NCBI RefSeq assembly: GCF_002262885.1
Contig: NZ_NKYF01000020.1
Coordinates: forward strand, 62,001 to 126,000
Direction of reading: 5' to 3'
Origin: Pseudonocardia sp. MH-G8
GTDB taxonomy: Bacteria > Actinomycetota > Actinomycetes > Mycobacteriales > Pseudonocardiaceae
DNA: 64,000 bases
Shown here piece after piece: positions 16,337 through 24,064 of this stretch (position 1 is the first letter of the stretch; each line of letters opens with the position of its first letter). Below the pieces are notes generated by a model. That model did not search any database. It was not told where the DNA came from and was given only the letters and a program-made list of their open reading frames with translations. A program made the position numbers and the translations under genes.

Positions 16337-16836
16337 ACGACAATAGGTTCGAGCGCATCGAAGCGACCACGGTCCAGGTCGCTCAGACGATCAACAACGC
16401 CGGCTCCGCGCCCACGGTCGACCCCGCGGTGGCCGGACTCGCGCTCCTCGAAACCGACCAGTACGCGCTCGCGGCACGCCGCTTCGAGGAAGCGCTCGGC
16501 ATGCGCCCGGCTGACGCGCGGGTCCACTTCTGGCGCGCGGTGGCCCTTCTGCAGGGGCGGCGCCCGCGCCGCCACAGCGGCGAGACTCTCGACCGGGTCA
16601 CCGCGCACCTCCGTGCGGCGCGCGAACTGCCCGAGGCCCGCGTGCTGCACGCGCTGATCATCGAGGACCACCAGCAGATGCGGCGCCGGTCCGCCACGCC
16701 CCCCGCGGACGTCCTCGAGCTCGTTCTGCGAATCACGAGCGAGTCGGCGGAGCTCATCCGGCGCCACGTTCCCGCGCGCGAGACGCGGATGTGGTCCGCC
16801 CTCGAAAGCCGGCAGGACGAGCGGAGGGCGCGGTGA
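16333..16836 (+). CDS. Uncharacterised TPR-like protein, second gene of cassette
   Basis: A 167-residue predicted helical protein. Residues about 7-25 (RIEATTVQVAQTINNAG) repeat the N-terminal motif of the preceding protein. Residues about 33-75 resemble a TPR pair (AGLALLETDQYALAARRFEEALGMRPADARVHFWRAVALL), followed by an Arg-rich linker and more helices (LRAARELPEARVLHALIIEDH). GTG 16333 overlaps the upstream stop by 4 nt, and its stop overlaps the downstream start by 4 nt. Probably an adaptor binding the other cassette products; no enzyme motif seen. Confidence 0.72.
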   Translation: MNDNRFERIEATTVQVAQTINNAGSAPTVDPAVAGLALLETDQYALAARRFEEALGMRPADARVHFWRAVALLQGRRPRRHSGETLDRVTAHLRAARELPEARVLHALIIEDHQQMRRRSATPPADVLELVLRITSESAELIRRHVPARETRMWSALESRQDERRAR

Positions 16837-17741
16837 CGGCGCCGCTGGGCGCACCCGGGAGCGCAGAGCGGAGGCGGGCGGTCCGCAAGTACTTCCGGGT
16901 CACCCCGGATCCCGCGGACGAGACCTGGGCACTGCGCACAATCTGGGCGGGGATGGCCTTGCTGCTCGGCGCAGCCGCGCTCCTGCTCGTCGGGCTGCCG
17001 CCGCTGGCCCTCCTGGCGGTCGGCATCGGCGCGGTGGTCACCGTACGGGGGTTCGAGCTGCGGGCGACCTACCACCGGCGGTACGCGGCCGCCGAGCCGA
17101 AGCCTGCCGACCACGACATGGACCGGACGCTCGACGAGGACCTCGCGGCCGCCGCGCGCCGCGCCATGAGCCGACTCGAGGTCACGCAGGACGAGCTGGA
17201 GCTGCACAGCGACGACGTCGATCCCTGGGCCCAGCTCGGCGGCCGTCGCAGGCTCGCCGATCAGGGCCGCGGTCCGCTGGTGGTCTTCGGACCCGCCGAG
17301 GGCTCCCAGGGCCGCCGTGGCGTCGACCGGGTCTGGCGGTTCACCTCCTACGACATCATGGTCATCTGTCCGACCGGGCACCACCTGGCCATCTACGAAT
17401 GCGTCCTCGACTTCGCCTCCGGCCGGCGGAGGGACGAAGACACCCACGAGTACCACTACCCGGACGTCGTCGCAGTCTCGACACGAACGCGGCCGAGGGA
17501 GGGGATCTCCCTGCACCTGCAGGCCGGCACGGACGGTGACCTCTCGCTGCGCAAGACGATGACGCGCGAGTTCGAGATCATCGTCTCGAGCGGCGATCGG
17601 AGCGCGATCCTCGTGGGCATCCGCGATGACGACCGTCCCGACCAGCAGATCGTCCTGCAGGAGTCCGGCATCGATCGGGTCATCGCCGCGGTGCGGCGCA
17701 TGCTGCGGGAGAAGAAGGGCGGCGTGGCGCCGACGCTGTGA
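16833..17741 (+). CDS. Uncharacterised membrane-anchored protein, third gene of cassette
   Basis: A 302-residue protein with a positively charged N terminus (about 11-22), a hydrophobic helical hairpin at about 36-71 (the two helices separated by LPPLALL), then a long soluble domain probably on the cytoplasmic side. That domain begins with a charged helix (about 95-125) and continues into a beta-rich region with RRGVDRVWRFTSYDIMVICPTGHHLAIYECVLDF and EYHYPDVVAVSTRTR. I do not recognise the family. GTG 16833 overlaps the second cassette gene by 4 nt. A membrane output with two small helical partners is inference from order and topology. Confidence 0.72.
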   Translation: MTAPLGAPGSAERRRAVRKYFRVTPDPADETWALRTIWAGMALLLGAAALLLVGLPPLALLAVGIGAVVTVRGFELRATYHRRYAAAEPKPADHDMDRTLDEDLAAAARRAMSRLEVTQDELELHSDDVDPWAQLGGRRRLADQGRGPLVVFGPAEGSQGRRGVDRVWRFTSYDIMVICPTGHHLAIYECVLDFASGRRRDEDTHEYHYPDVVAVSTRTRPREGISLHLQAGTDGDLSLRKTMTREFEIIVSSGDRSAILVGIRDDDRPDQQIVLQESGIDRVIAAVRRMLREKKGGVAPTL

Positions 17742-17929
17742 CGCGCGTGTAGCGGCGAGCCCCGCCTGGCGGCGCTGGGCGACTCGCCAGGCGACGTGGC
17801 GGCCGAGCGGGTTCGCCCCCGACCTACCGGCCGATGTCGACGGGCAGTGCGTCCAGAACGAGTAGGGACCGGTGGACCAGGGCGAACGTTCCGGTTTCGG
17901 CCACCGCGCCGACGAGCCGACGTCGACCG

Positions 17930-18538
17930 TTACGGTGCCTGCCCGAGCCAACTCCGCCAAGCCGGCTGCACCAGCTCCGCGAGCCGCCCGTAGCCGTCGG
18001 CACCCGGATGAGCCCCGTCCCCGAACCGGACCTCGCGCATCCACACCGGATCGGCCAGGAGGGCGGCCAGCACGCCGACGTACGGGAACCCGCAATTCGC
18101 GGCAACGGCGCGGAAGGCGCTGTCGAGCGCTGCGATCCGCTCGTTCTGCCCGGCCTCGGCCACCGGCGGCGGGCCGACCACGAGGAGCGGCACGGCCACC
18201 GCCGCGGCGTGGCCCGCGACGCGACGGAGGTTTGCGACGCTGCGCGCGGCATCGACGCGATCGACACCGTCGATCTGGGTGGTGTCGTTGACGCCGAACG
18301 ACGCGACCAGGCGGTTGTCGCAGCCGGATGCGTAGCGGGCCGCGGTCTCGGCGGGCAGCCGCCGCCACACGTCCTCGCTCGTGTCGCGGCGGACGCCGAG
18401 GTTGTAGGCGGTGAGCGGGTTGCCGTCCCAGTGCGGGTGAACGACCAGCCGACCGACCCAGCCGCGGTGCTCCGGGTCCCCGACGCCGGCAACGAACGAG
18501 TCCCCCACGACGCACACCCGGCGATCGGCTTCACTCAT
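17930..18538 (-). CDS. SGNH/GDSL-family esterase-like hydrolase
   Basis: A 202-residue single-domain SGNH hydrolase. Block I is VCVVGDSFVAG with the catalytic Ser in GDSF (about residue 14), block III contains FGVNDT, and block V is DGAHPGADGY, supplying the Asp-x-x-His pair. The oxyanion Gly lies in NLGVRRDTSEDV. Size fits the TesA/rhamnogalacturonan-acetylesterase-like group; likely a carboxylesterase or deacetylase. No signal peptide, so cytoplasmic. ATG 18538 is followed directly by the catalytic strand. It lies 66 nt downstream of paaE on the same strand with no clear terminator between. Confidence 0.85.
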   Translation of the reverse strand: MSEADRRVCVVGDSFVAGVGDPEHRGWVGRLVVHPHWDGNPLTAYNLGVRRDTSEDVWRRLPAETAARYASGCDNRLVASFGVNDTTQIDGVDRVDAARSVANLRRVAGHAAAVAVPLLVVGPPPVAEAGQNERIAALDSAFRAVAANCGFPYVGVLAALLADPVWMREVRFGDGAHPGADGYGRLAELVQPAWRSWLGQAP

Positions 18539-18604
18539 CACCGGAAGAGTCTTGCAACGGCGGCCACGGGGACGACCACGCACTCCCCGCCGGCTCCCTG
18601 ACCG

Positions 18605-19699
18605 CTACTGGTCGTAGTCGACCGTCAGCGACCCGGAGACCGGCAGGGACTGGCAGGTCAGGACGAACCCGGCCGCGACCTCGTCGTCCTCCAGGGCGAA
18701 GTTGCGCCGCATGACGACCTCGCCGTCGGCGACCTTCGCCCGGCACGTCCCGCACACGCCCCCCTTGCAGGCGAAGGGCAGGTCCGCGCGGACCTTCTGC
18801 GCGGAGTCCAGGACCGGGGCGTCGCGCGGCAGCGTGAGCGCGGTCGTCCGCCCGTTGAGGACGATCGTGACCTCGCTCCCCTCCCCCGTGAGCCCCTCCT
18901 CGGGGCGGTGCAGCTCGGGCGGCGGTTCGTCGACGTAGAACAGCTCGCGGTGGATGCGCTTGCGCCCCACGCCCAGGTCGGTGAGCACGGCGACCGCGTC
19001 CTCGGTCATGCCGAGCGGGCCGCAGAGCCACCAGTCGTCCACACCGTCGACGTCGACGAGCGCGCCGAGCAGCGTCCGCAGCCGGTCGGCGTCGAGCCGG
19101 CCGTTGAAGATCTCCGCCTCTGTGGGTTCGCGCGACAGGACGTGCAGCAGGTGCAGCCGCGGGCCGTAGGCGTTCTTGAGGTCGGCGATCTCCTCGGTGA
19201 ACATGACGGTGTCGGTGCGCCGGTTGCCGTAGAGCAGCGTGACGCGGGTGTCCTCGTGCGCGGCCAGCAGCGACGCGACGATGGACAGCACCGGCGTGAT
19301 CCCCGACCCGGCGGCGATCAGCCCGTGGTGGGTGCCGGCGGCGAGCTCGGGCGTGAACGAACCGGCAGGCGGCCCGACCTCCACCTCGTCGCCCGCCGCG
19401 ACCCGGTCGACCAGCCACTCCGAGAACAGGCCGCGGTCCACCCGCCGGACCCCGACGCGCGGTGCCGCACCGGCCGGGGCGCAGATCGAGTAAGAACGGC
19501 GCTCCTCGCCGTCGCCGGTCCGCTGCCGCAGCGTCAGGTACTGGCCGGGGCGGAACGCGTAGAGCTCGCGGAGGTCGTCGGGGACGTCGAAGGTGACGGC
19601 CACGGCGTCGTCGCAGAGGCGCTCGACGTCGGCGATCCGCAGGCGGTGGAACCCGGCCGTGCGGGGCGCGACCACGTCGGTGCCGATCACGCGACTCAC
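18605..19699 (-). CDS. paaE: Phenylacetyl-CoA epoxidase reductase PaaE
   Basis: A 364-residue reductase of the ring-1,2-phenylacetyl-CoA epoxidase. FAD domain with RPGQYLTLR and RRSYSICAPAG (about 50-85), NAD(P) domain starting AAGSGITPVLSI, and a C-terminal plant-type 2Fe-2S ferredoxin with CKGGVCGTCRAKV and the distal CysQ (LTCQSLP). It shuttles NADPH electrons to the PaaA diiron site. GTG 19699 overlaps the paaD stop by 4 nt. Confidence 0.95.
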   Translation of the reverse strand: MSRVIGTDVVAPRTAGFHRLRIADVERLCDDAVAVTFDVPDDLRELYAFRPGQYLTLRQRTGDGEERRSYSICAPAGAAPRVGVRRVDRGLFSEWLVDRVAAGDEVEVGPPAGSFTPELAAGTHHGLIAAGSGITPVLSIVASLLAAHEDTRVTLLYGNRRTDTVMFTEEIADLKNAYGPRLHLLHVLSREPTEAEIFNGRLDADRLRTLLGALVDVDGVDDWWLCGPLGMTEDAVAVLTDLGVGRKRIHRELFYVDEPPPELHRPEEGLTGEGSEVTIVLNGRTTALTLPRDAPVLDSAQKVRADLPFACKGGVCGTCRAKVADGEVVMRRNFALEDDEVAAGFVLTCQSLPVSGSLTVDYDQ

Positions 19700-20187
19700 A
19701 GCTCCTTCATGTGCTCGAAGGGTTCCCGGCACGTCCGGCAGCGGCGCAACGCGGTGCACGCGGTCGGGCCGAAGCGCGACAGCTCCTCCGTGCCCGGGGC
19801 GCCGCAGCGCGGGCAGCGGACGTCCGCGGCGGGTGTGGTGAGGGTGAGGGGGATCGGCCCGGTCGCCGGCCGGGCGGTCGACCCGGGTGGCGCGATGCCC
19901 GCCTCCGCGAGCTTGCGCCGGCCGGCCTCGCTGATCCAGTCCGTGCTCCAGGCGGGCGCGAACACCGTGCGCACCTCGACCGGCCCGTACCCGGCCCCGG
20001 TGAGCGCGGCCCGGATGTCGTCGCGCATGACCTCGACGGCCGGGCAGCCCGAGTAGGTCGGGGTGATCGTCACGACCACGCCCGACTCCCCCTCCTCCAC
20101 GGAGCGGACCACGCCGAGGTCGTCCAGGGTGAGCATCGGCATCTCCGGGTCGACGACCTGGGCGACGACGCCGCGGACGCCCGTCAC
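19696..20187 (-). CDS. paaD: Phenylacetyl-CoA epoxidase assembly protein PaaD
   Basis: A 163-residue MIP18/DUF59-family protein thought to help assemble the epoxidase iron centre. The conserved core has VVDPEMPMLTLDDLGVV and TPTYSGCPAVEVM with the reactive-type Cys; the C-terminal part has a four-Cys zinc-ribbon-like element (CPRCGAPG ... CRTCREPF) as in other PaaD proteins. GTG 20187 overlaps the paaC stop by 4 nt; an extra GTG lies directly upstream. Confidence 0.93.
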   Translation of the reverse strand: MTGVRGVVAQVVDPEMPMLTLDDLGVVRSVEEGESGVVVTITPTYSGCPAVEVMRDDIRAALTGAGYGPVEVRTVFAPAWSTDWISEAGRRKLAEAGIAPPGSTARPATGPIPLTLTTPAADVRCPRCGAPGTEELSRFGPTACTALRRCRTCREPFEHMKEL

Positions 20188-21101
20188 CACGTCGCCCCCG
20201 GGTGCCGGCGGGCGAGGCCCTGCATCTGGTCGAGCACGTGCCCGAAGGCCTCCGTGTGCACACCCTGACGGCCGCCGCGCCCGCCGAGCGGACCCATGGC
20301 GGGCCGGTCGGGCCGGGTCAGCGTGGCCGCGGCCAGGACCTGGTCGAGCACGGCGTCGAACTCCTCGCGGGCCTGCGCGGGGTCGACCGAGACGCCCGGC
20401 CCCAGGAGCCTGCGCTCCTCGGCGGAGGTGCGGAACAGCTCGTCGACGAACGGCCACACCGTGTTCAGCCCGTCCTGCACCCGCCGGTGCGACTCGGTGG
20501 TGCCGTCACCGAGCCGCAGCGTCCACCGCGCCGCGTAGTCGCGGTGGTAGGCCATCTCCTTCACACCCTTGCCGGCGACGGCGGCGAGCACCGGGTCGGC
20601 CGAGCCGCGCAGCCGCTGCAGCAGCGCGAGGCGCCAGGTGGAGAACAGCAGGAGCCGGGCGATGCAGCGGCCGAAGTCGCGGTCGTCGGAGGTCTCCGCG
20701 AGCGCGACGTTGCGGAACTCCGCCTGGTCGCGGAAGTAGGCCAGCGCGTCCTCGTCCCGCCCCACCCCCTCGACGTGCCCGGCGCGCGAGAGCAGCACCC
20801 GCGCCTGGCCGAGCAGGTCGAGTGCGATGTTGGCGAGCGCGACCTCCTCCTCCAGCTCGGGCGCGTGCGACACCCACTCCGAGAGGCGGTGGCTGCAGAC
20901 GAGCGCGTCGTCGCCGAGCATCAGGCAGTAGGCGGCGAGGTCGGCCGGGTCCGTGCCGTCGGGCACGGGCGCGGAGATCTCGGCCTCCACATCCTCGAAC
21001 CCCGACCCGAACGCCCATCGCGGGTCGTCGTGGGCGGTGGTCTCCGACAGCGACTGGTAGGCGTTGGTCGCGTCGTGCTCCTCCTGGTGCACGCCACTCA
21101 C
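20184..21101 (-). CDS. paaC: Phenylacetyl-CoA epoxidase structural subunit PaaC
   Basis: A 305-residue ferritin-like subunit that pairs with PaaA but lacks a functional diiron site in characterised enzymes. Recognisable segments are AYCLMLGDDALVCSHRLSEWVSHAPELEEEVALANIALDLLGQARVLL and KEMAYHRDYAARWTLRLGDGTTESHRR. It has an unusual N-terminal extension of about 35 residues rich in Asp/Glu/His before the fold. GTG 21101 overlaps paaB by 4 nt. Confidence 0.94.
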   Translation of the reverse strand: MSGVHQEEHDATNAYQSLSETTAHDDPRWAFGSGFEDVEAEISAPVPDGTDPADLAAYCLMLGDDALVCSHRLSEWVSHAPELEEEVALANIALDLLGQARVLLSRAGHVEGVGRDEDALAYFRDQAEFRNVALAETSDDRDFGRCIARLLLFSTWRLALLQRLRGSADPVLAAVAGKGVKEMAYHRDYAARWTLRLGDGTTESHRRVQDGLNTVWPFVDELFRTSAEERRLLGPGVSVDPAQAREEFDAVLDQVLAAATLTRPDRPAMGPLGGRGGRQGVHTEAFGHVLDQMQGLARRHPGATW

Positions 21102-21478
21102 AGGTGCGGCACCTCCTCCGGGATCGCGTAGAACGTCGGGTGCCGGTAGACCTTGTCGGCGGACGGTGCGAAGAACGGGTCCTTCTCGTCCGGGCTCGAC
21201 GCGGTGATGTCCGCGGCCTTCACCACCCAGATCGAGACGCCCTCGTTGCGCCGGGTGTAGAGGTCGCGGGCGTTGTGCAGCGCCATCTCGGAGTCCGCGG
21301 CGTGCAGCGAGCCGACGTGGACGTGGTTGAGCCCGCGCTTGCCGCGCACGAAGACCTCGTAGAGGGGCCAGGTGCGCCGCGACGGGCGCTCGCCCTGGCC
21401 GGTCTCCACCCCGGTGGTGGGCACGGCCCCGTGGCCGCCCTCCGCCGTCACCTCGGGGGTGTCGTCGCTCGGGATCAT
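21098..21478 (-). CDS. paaB: Phenylacetyl-CoA epoxidase subunit PaaB
   Basis: A 126-residue subunit bridging PaaAC dimers. The conserved core is [51 protein letters not shown] (about 35-87). The first 35 residues are a disordered Gly/Thr/Glu-rich extension relative to the enterobacterial protein. ATG 21478 overlaps the paaA stop by 4 nt (ATGA). Confidence 0.95.
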   Translation of the reverse strand: MIPSDDTPEVTAEGGHGAVPTTGVETGQGERPSRRTWPLYEVFVRGKRGLNHVHVGSLHAADSEMALHNARDLYTRRNEGVSIWVVKAADITASSPDEKDPFFAPSADKVYRHPTFYAIPEEVPHL

Positions 21479-22398
21479 CGGTTCTTCTCCGCGTAGGCCT
21501 GCGCCGCTTCCCGGACCCAGGCACCGTCGTCGTGGGCGCGCCGGCGGTGCGCCAGGCGCTGGGCGTTGCACGGCCCCGACCCGGAGATCACGGCCGTGAA
21601 CTCGTCCCAGTCTGGCTCGCCGAAGTCGTGCGCCTGCCGTTCGGCGTTCCACCGCAGGCCCGGGTCGGGCAACCTCACCCCGAGCGACTCGGCCTGTGGC
21701 ACGGTCATGTCGACGAACCGCTGGCGCAGCTCGTCGTTGGTGTGCCGCTTGATCCCCCACGCCATCGACTGCTGTGTGTTCGGCGACGCACCGTCGGCCG
21801 GGCCGAACATCATCAGCGACGGCCACCACCAGCGGTCCACCGACTCCTGCACCATCTCCCGCTGCGCATCGGTGCCGTTCACCATCGCCAGCAGCAGCTC
21901 GTAGCCCTGCCGCTGGTGGAACGACTCCTCCTTGCAGATGCGGATCATCGCCCGCGCGTACGGGCCGTAGGAGCAGCGGCACAGCGGCACCTGGTTGCAG
22001 ATCGCGGCGCCGTCGACCAGCCAGCCGATCACGCCGATGTCGGCGTAGGAGAGCGTGGGGTAGTTGAAGATCGAGGAGTACTTCTGCTTCGCGGCGATCA
22101 GCTTCTCGGTCAGCTCCTCGCGGTCGACCCCGAGGGTCTCCGCGGCGGCGTAGAGGTACATGCCGTGGCCGGCCTCGTCCTGCACCTTGGCCAGCAGGAT
22201 CGCCTTCCGGCGCAGGCTCGGCGCGCGGAGGATCCAGTTGCCCTCCGGCTGCATGCCGATGATCTCCGAGTGCGCGTGCTGCGCGATCTGGCGGATGAGC
22301 GTCTTCCGGTAGGCCTCGGGCATCCAGTCGCGCGGCTCGATCCGCTGGTCGGCGGCGATCGTCGCGTCGAAGTCGGCCGCCAGTGCCGTCTCGTTCAT
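21475..22398 (-). CDS. paaA: Phenylacetyl-CoA epoxidase catalytic subunit PaaA
   Basis: A 307-residue diiron monooxygenase subunit that epoxidises the aromatic ring of phenylacetyl-CoA. Ligand helices are visible at [25 protein letters not shown] and [13 protein letters not shown]; the substrate-site strand [22 protein letters not shown] is also conserved. ATG 22398 has GGAGGC upstream. The gene starts 15 nt after a TetR-type palindrome (22414-22429) and begins the coupled paaABCDE run. Confidence 0.96.
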   Translation of the reverse strand: MNETALAADFDATIAADQRIEPRDWMPEAYRKTLIRQIAQHAHSEIIGMQPEGNWILRAPSLRRKAILLAKVQDEAGHGMYLYAAAETLGVDREELTEKLIAAKQKYSSIFNYPTLSYADIGVIGWLVDGAAICNQVPLCRCSYGPYARAMIRICKEESFHQRQGYELLLAMVNGTDAQREMVQESVDRWWWPSLMMFGPADGASPNTQQSMAWGIKRHTNDELRQRFVDMTVPQAESLGVRLPDPGLRWNAERQAHDFGEPDWDEFTAVISGSGPCNAQRLAHRRRAHDDGAWVREAAQAYAEKNR

Positions 22399-22413
22399 GA
22401 ACCCGCCTCCGTA

Positions 22414-22429
22414 CCGAATGTTCGTTCGG
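22414..22429. promoter_or_regulatory. TetR-type operator upstream of paaA
   Basis: CCGAATGTTCGTTCGG; its complement CCGAACGAACATTCGG matches the site before paaZ (24027-24042) at 14 of 16 positions. It lies between paaA and the TetR gene stop, so it separates paaABCDE as an independently controlled unit. Confidence 0.68.
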
Positions 22430-22471
22430 CTCATCGTGACGCACGGGAGCCCGCGGCGCAAGGCGCGTGGT

Positions 22472-23080
22472 TCAGCCGCCGCCGGGATCCGCGACCGGCA
22501 GGATGCCCTCGAAGGCGGCCCGCGCCACGGCATCGGGCAGCGCATCCGAGCCGCGGTCGGGACGCGCCCACTCGACGACGGAGTTCACCAGACCCGACAG
22601 CAACCGCGCCGCCAGCGCAGGCTCCACCTCCTTGCGCAGTTCCCCAGCCTCGACGGCCTCGCGCACCAGCGCGGCGACGTGCGCGTCGAACTCGCGGCGA
22701 CGCTCCAGCGCCCAGCGCTCCGACTCCGTGTTGCCCCGGACCCGCAGCAGCACCGTCACGTAGGGCAGCTCCGCCACCAGCACGGCCACCTGCCCCCGGA
22801 CGATGTGGTGCAGCCGCTGAAGCGCCGTCCCGGCCCGCGCACCCTCCTCGTCGAGGATGCCGAACAGCCCGTCGACCGCCCGCTCCAGGGCGGCGCGCAA
22901 CAACGCCTCCTTGCCGCTGAAGTGGTGGTAGAACGACGACTTCGTGATCCCCGCGGCGCGCGAGAGGTCCTCCATCGACGTGGCGTCGTAACCCCGGGCC
23001 AGGAACTCCCCGACGGCGATCTCGAGGAGGGACCCGGGCCCGCGGGTCGGCCGCCGCACCCGCCCGGCGTCGGTGGTCAT
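22472..23080 (-). CDS. paaR: TetR-family regulator of the phenylacetate genes (PaaR-like)
   Basis: A 202-residue TetR protein: N-terminal HTH at about 17-62 ([36 protein letters not shown]) followed by an all-helical ligand domain. It sits inside the phenylacetate cluster and overlaps the paaG-like gene by 4 nt (ATGA), and three related inverted repeats occur at the cluster's promoters. The likely effector is phenylacetyl-CoA or a downstream CoA thioester, as for described PaaR regulators. The symbol is positional; sequence alone does not prove it. Confidence 0.78.
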   Translation of the reverse strand: MTTDAGRVRRPTRGPGSLLEIAVGEFLARGYDATSMEDLSRAAGITKSSFYHHFSGKEALLRAALERAVDGLFGILDEEGARAGTALQRLHHIVRGQVAVLVAELPYVTVLLRVRGNTESERWALERRREFDAHVAALVREAVEAGELRKEVEPALAARLLSGLVNSVVEWARPDRGSDALPDAVARAAFEGILPVADPGGG

Positions 23081-23871
23081 CGCCCCTCGAACGTCGGGCG
23101 CCGCTTCTCGAGGAACGCCGCGACCGCCTGCACGTGGTCCGACGTCGTGGCGAGCCGGGCCTGTGCGGCGGCCTCGGCGGCCAGCACCTCCTCCAGTGGA
23201 GCCACCGCGCCGTCCCGCACCGCGCGGCGCACCTCGGCGTAGGCCCTGGTCGGCCCGCTCGCGAGCCGGTGCGCCAGCTCCAGCGCCGCCGGGAGCACCT
23301 CGTCGGCAGGCACGACCGCGCGCACCAGCCCCCAGGCCTTCGCCTCCTCCGCGGTGAAGCCCTCGCCGAGCAGCAGCAGCTCCAGCGCCCGCGAGACCCC
23401 GACCGCGTGGGCGAGGCTCGCCGAGAGCCCGGAGTCGGCGGTGAGCCCGATCCCGGTGAACGCCGTCGAGAACGACGCTCCCGCCGCGGCGACGCGCAGG
23501 TCGCAGGCCAGGGCGAACCCCATTCCGGCACCCGCGCACGGCCCGTTGATCGCCGCGACGACCGGGAACGGCAGCGCGGCGAGACCCCGCACGATCGGGT
23601 TGTAGTGCTCCGTGACCGTGTCGAGCGCGCTCCCGGCGTCGCGCCGCAGCGCCTCCGCGTGCTCCCCGAGGTCCTGGCCCACGCAGAACGCCCGCCCCGA
23701 CCCGGTGAGCACGAGCGCCCGCACGTCCTCGGCACCGGCGAGCTCGGTGAGCGCGTCGAGCAGCGCCTCCTTGAGCTCCCGCGTGAGGGCGTTGTAGCGG
23801 GCCGGCCGCGCCAGGGTGAGCACGGCGACGGCGCCGTCGCGCTCCAGGCGCACAGCTGGATCATCGGTCAT
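23077..23871 (-). CDS. paaG: Enoyl-CoA hydratase/isomerase, PaaG-like
   Basis: A 264-residue crotonase-fold enzyme. Oxyanion-hole motifs are ARYNALT (about 24-30) and INGPCAGAGMGFALACDLRVAA (about 107-128). FCVGQDLGEHAE near residue 62 is typical of PaaG, the 1,2-epoxyphenylacetyl-CoA isomerase converting the epoxide to oxepin-CoA. Position next to paaA-E and paaZ supports that role over the PaaF hydratase. Start ATG 23871 is 18 nt from a TetR-type palindrome. Confidence 0.85.
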   Translation of the reverse strand: MTDDPAVRLERDGAVAVLTLARPARYNALTRELKEALLDALTELAGAEDVRALVLTGSGRAFCVGQDLGEHAEALRRDAGSALDTVTEHYNPIVRGLAALPFPVVAAINGPCAGAGMGFALACDLRVAAAGASFSTAFTGIGLTADSGLSASLAHAVGVSRALELLLLGEGFTAEEAKAWGLVRAVVPADEVLPAALELAHRLASGPTRAYAEVRRAVRDGAVAPLEEVLAAEAAAQARLATTSDHVQAVAAFLEKRRPTFEGR

Positions 23872-23889
23872 CGCGCCAGCGTAGCGGCC

Positions 23890-23905
23890 GACCGAACGAT
23901 CGGTC
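23890..23905. promoter_or_regulatory. TetR-type operator upstream of paaG-paaR
   Basis: GACCGA-ACGA-TCGGTC, a perfect 6-bp inverted repeat, 18 nt upstream of the paaG-like start on the minus strand. It contains the CCGAACGA half-site shared with the paaA and paaZ sites but is two bases shorter between half-sites. Suggests autoregulation of the operon carrying the TetR gene. Confidence 0.65.
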
Positions 23906-24026
23906 GCGACCGTCGACCGCACGGAACGCGGACGAGCGGCACCCTCGTACCGCTCTATCGGACGAGTGTGCCGTTCGTACGAGCGGAGCGGACCCCTGGG
24001 ACCCGCGACCTCCCGCGTGCTAGCGT

Positions 24027-24042
24027 CCGAACGAACGGTCGG
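24027..24042. promoter_or_regulatory. TetR-type operator upstream of paaZ
   Basis: CCGAACGAACGGTCGG, 22 nt before the paaZ ATG, close match to the paaA site on the opposite strand. GGAGGA at 24055-24060 follows as ribosome site. Confidence 0.68.
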
Positions 24043-24064
24043 TCAGCTACTCTCGGAGGACTCG

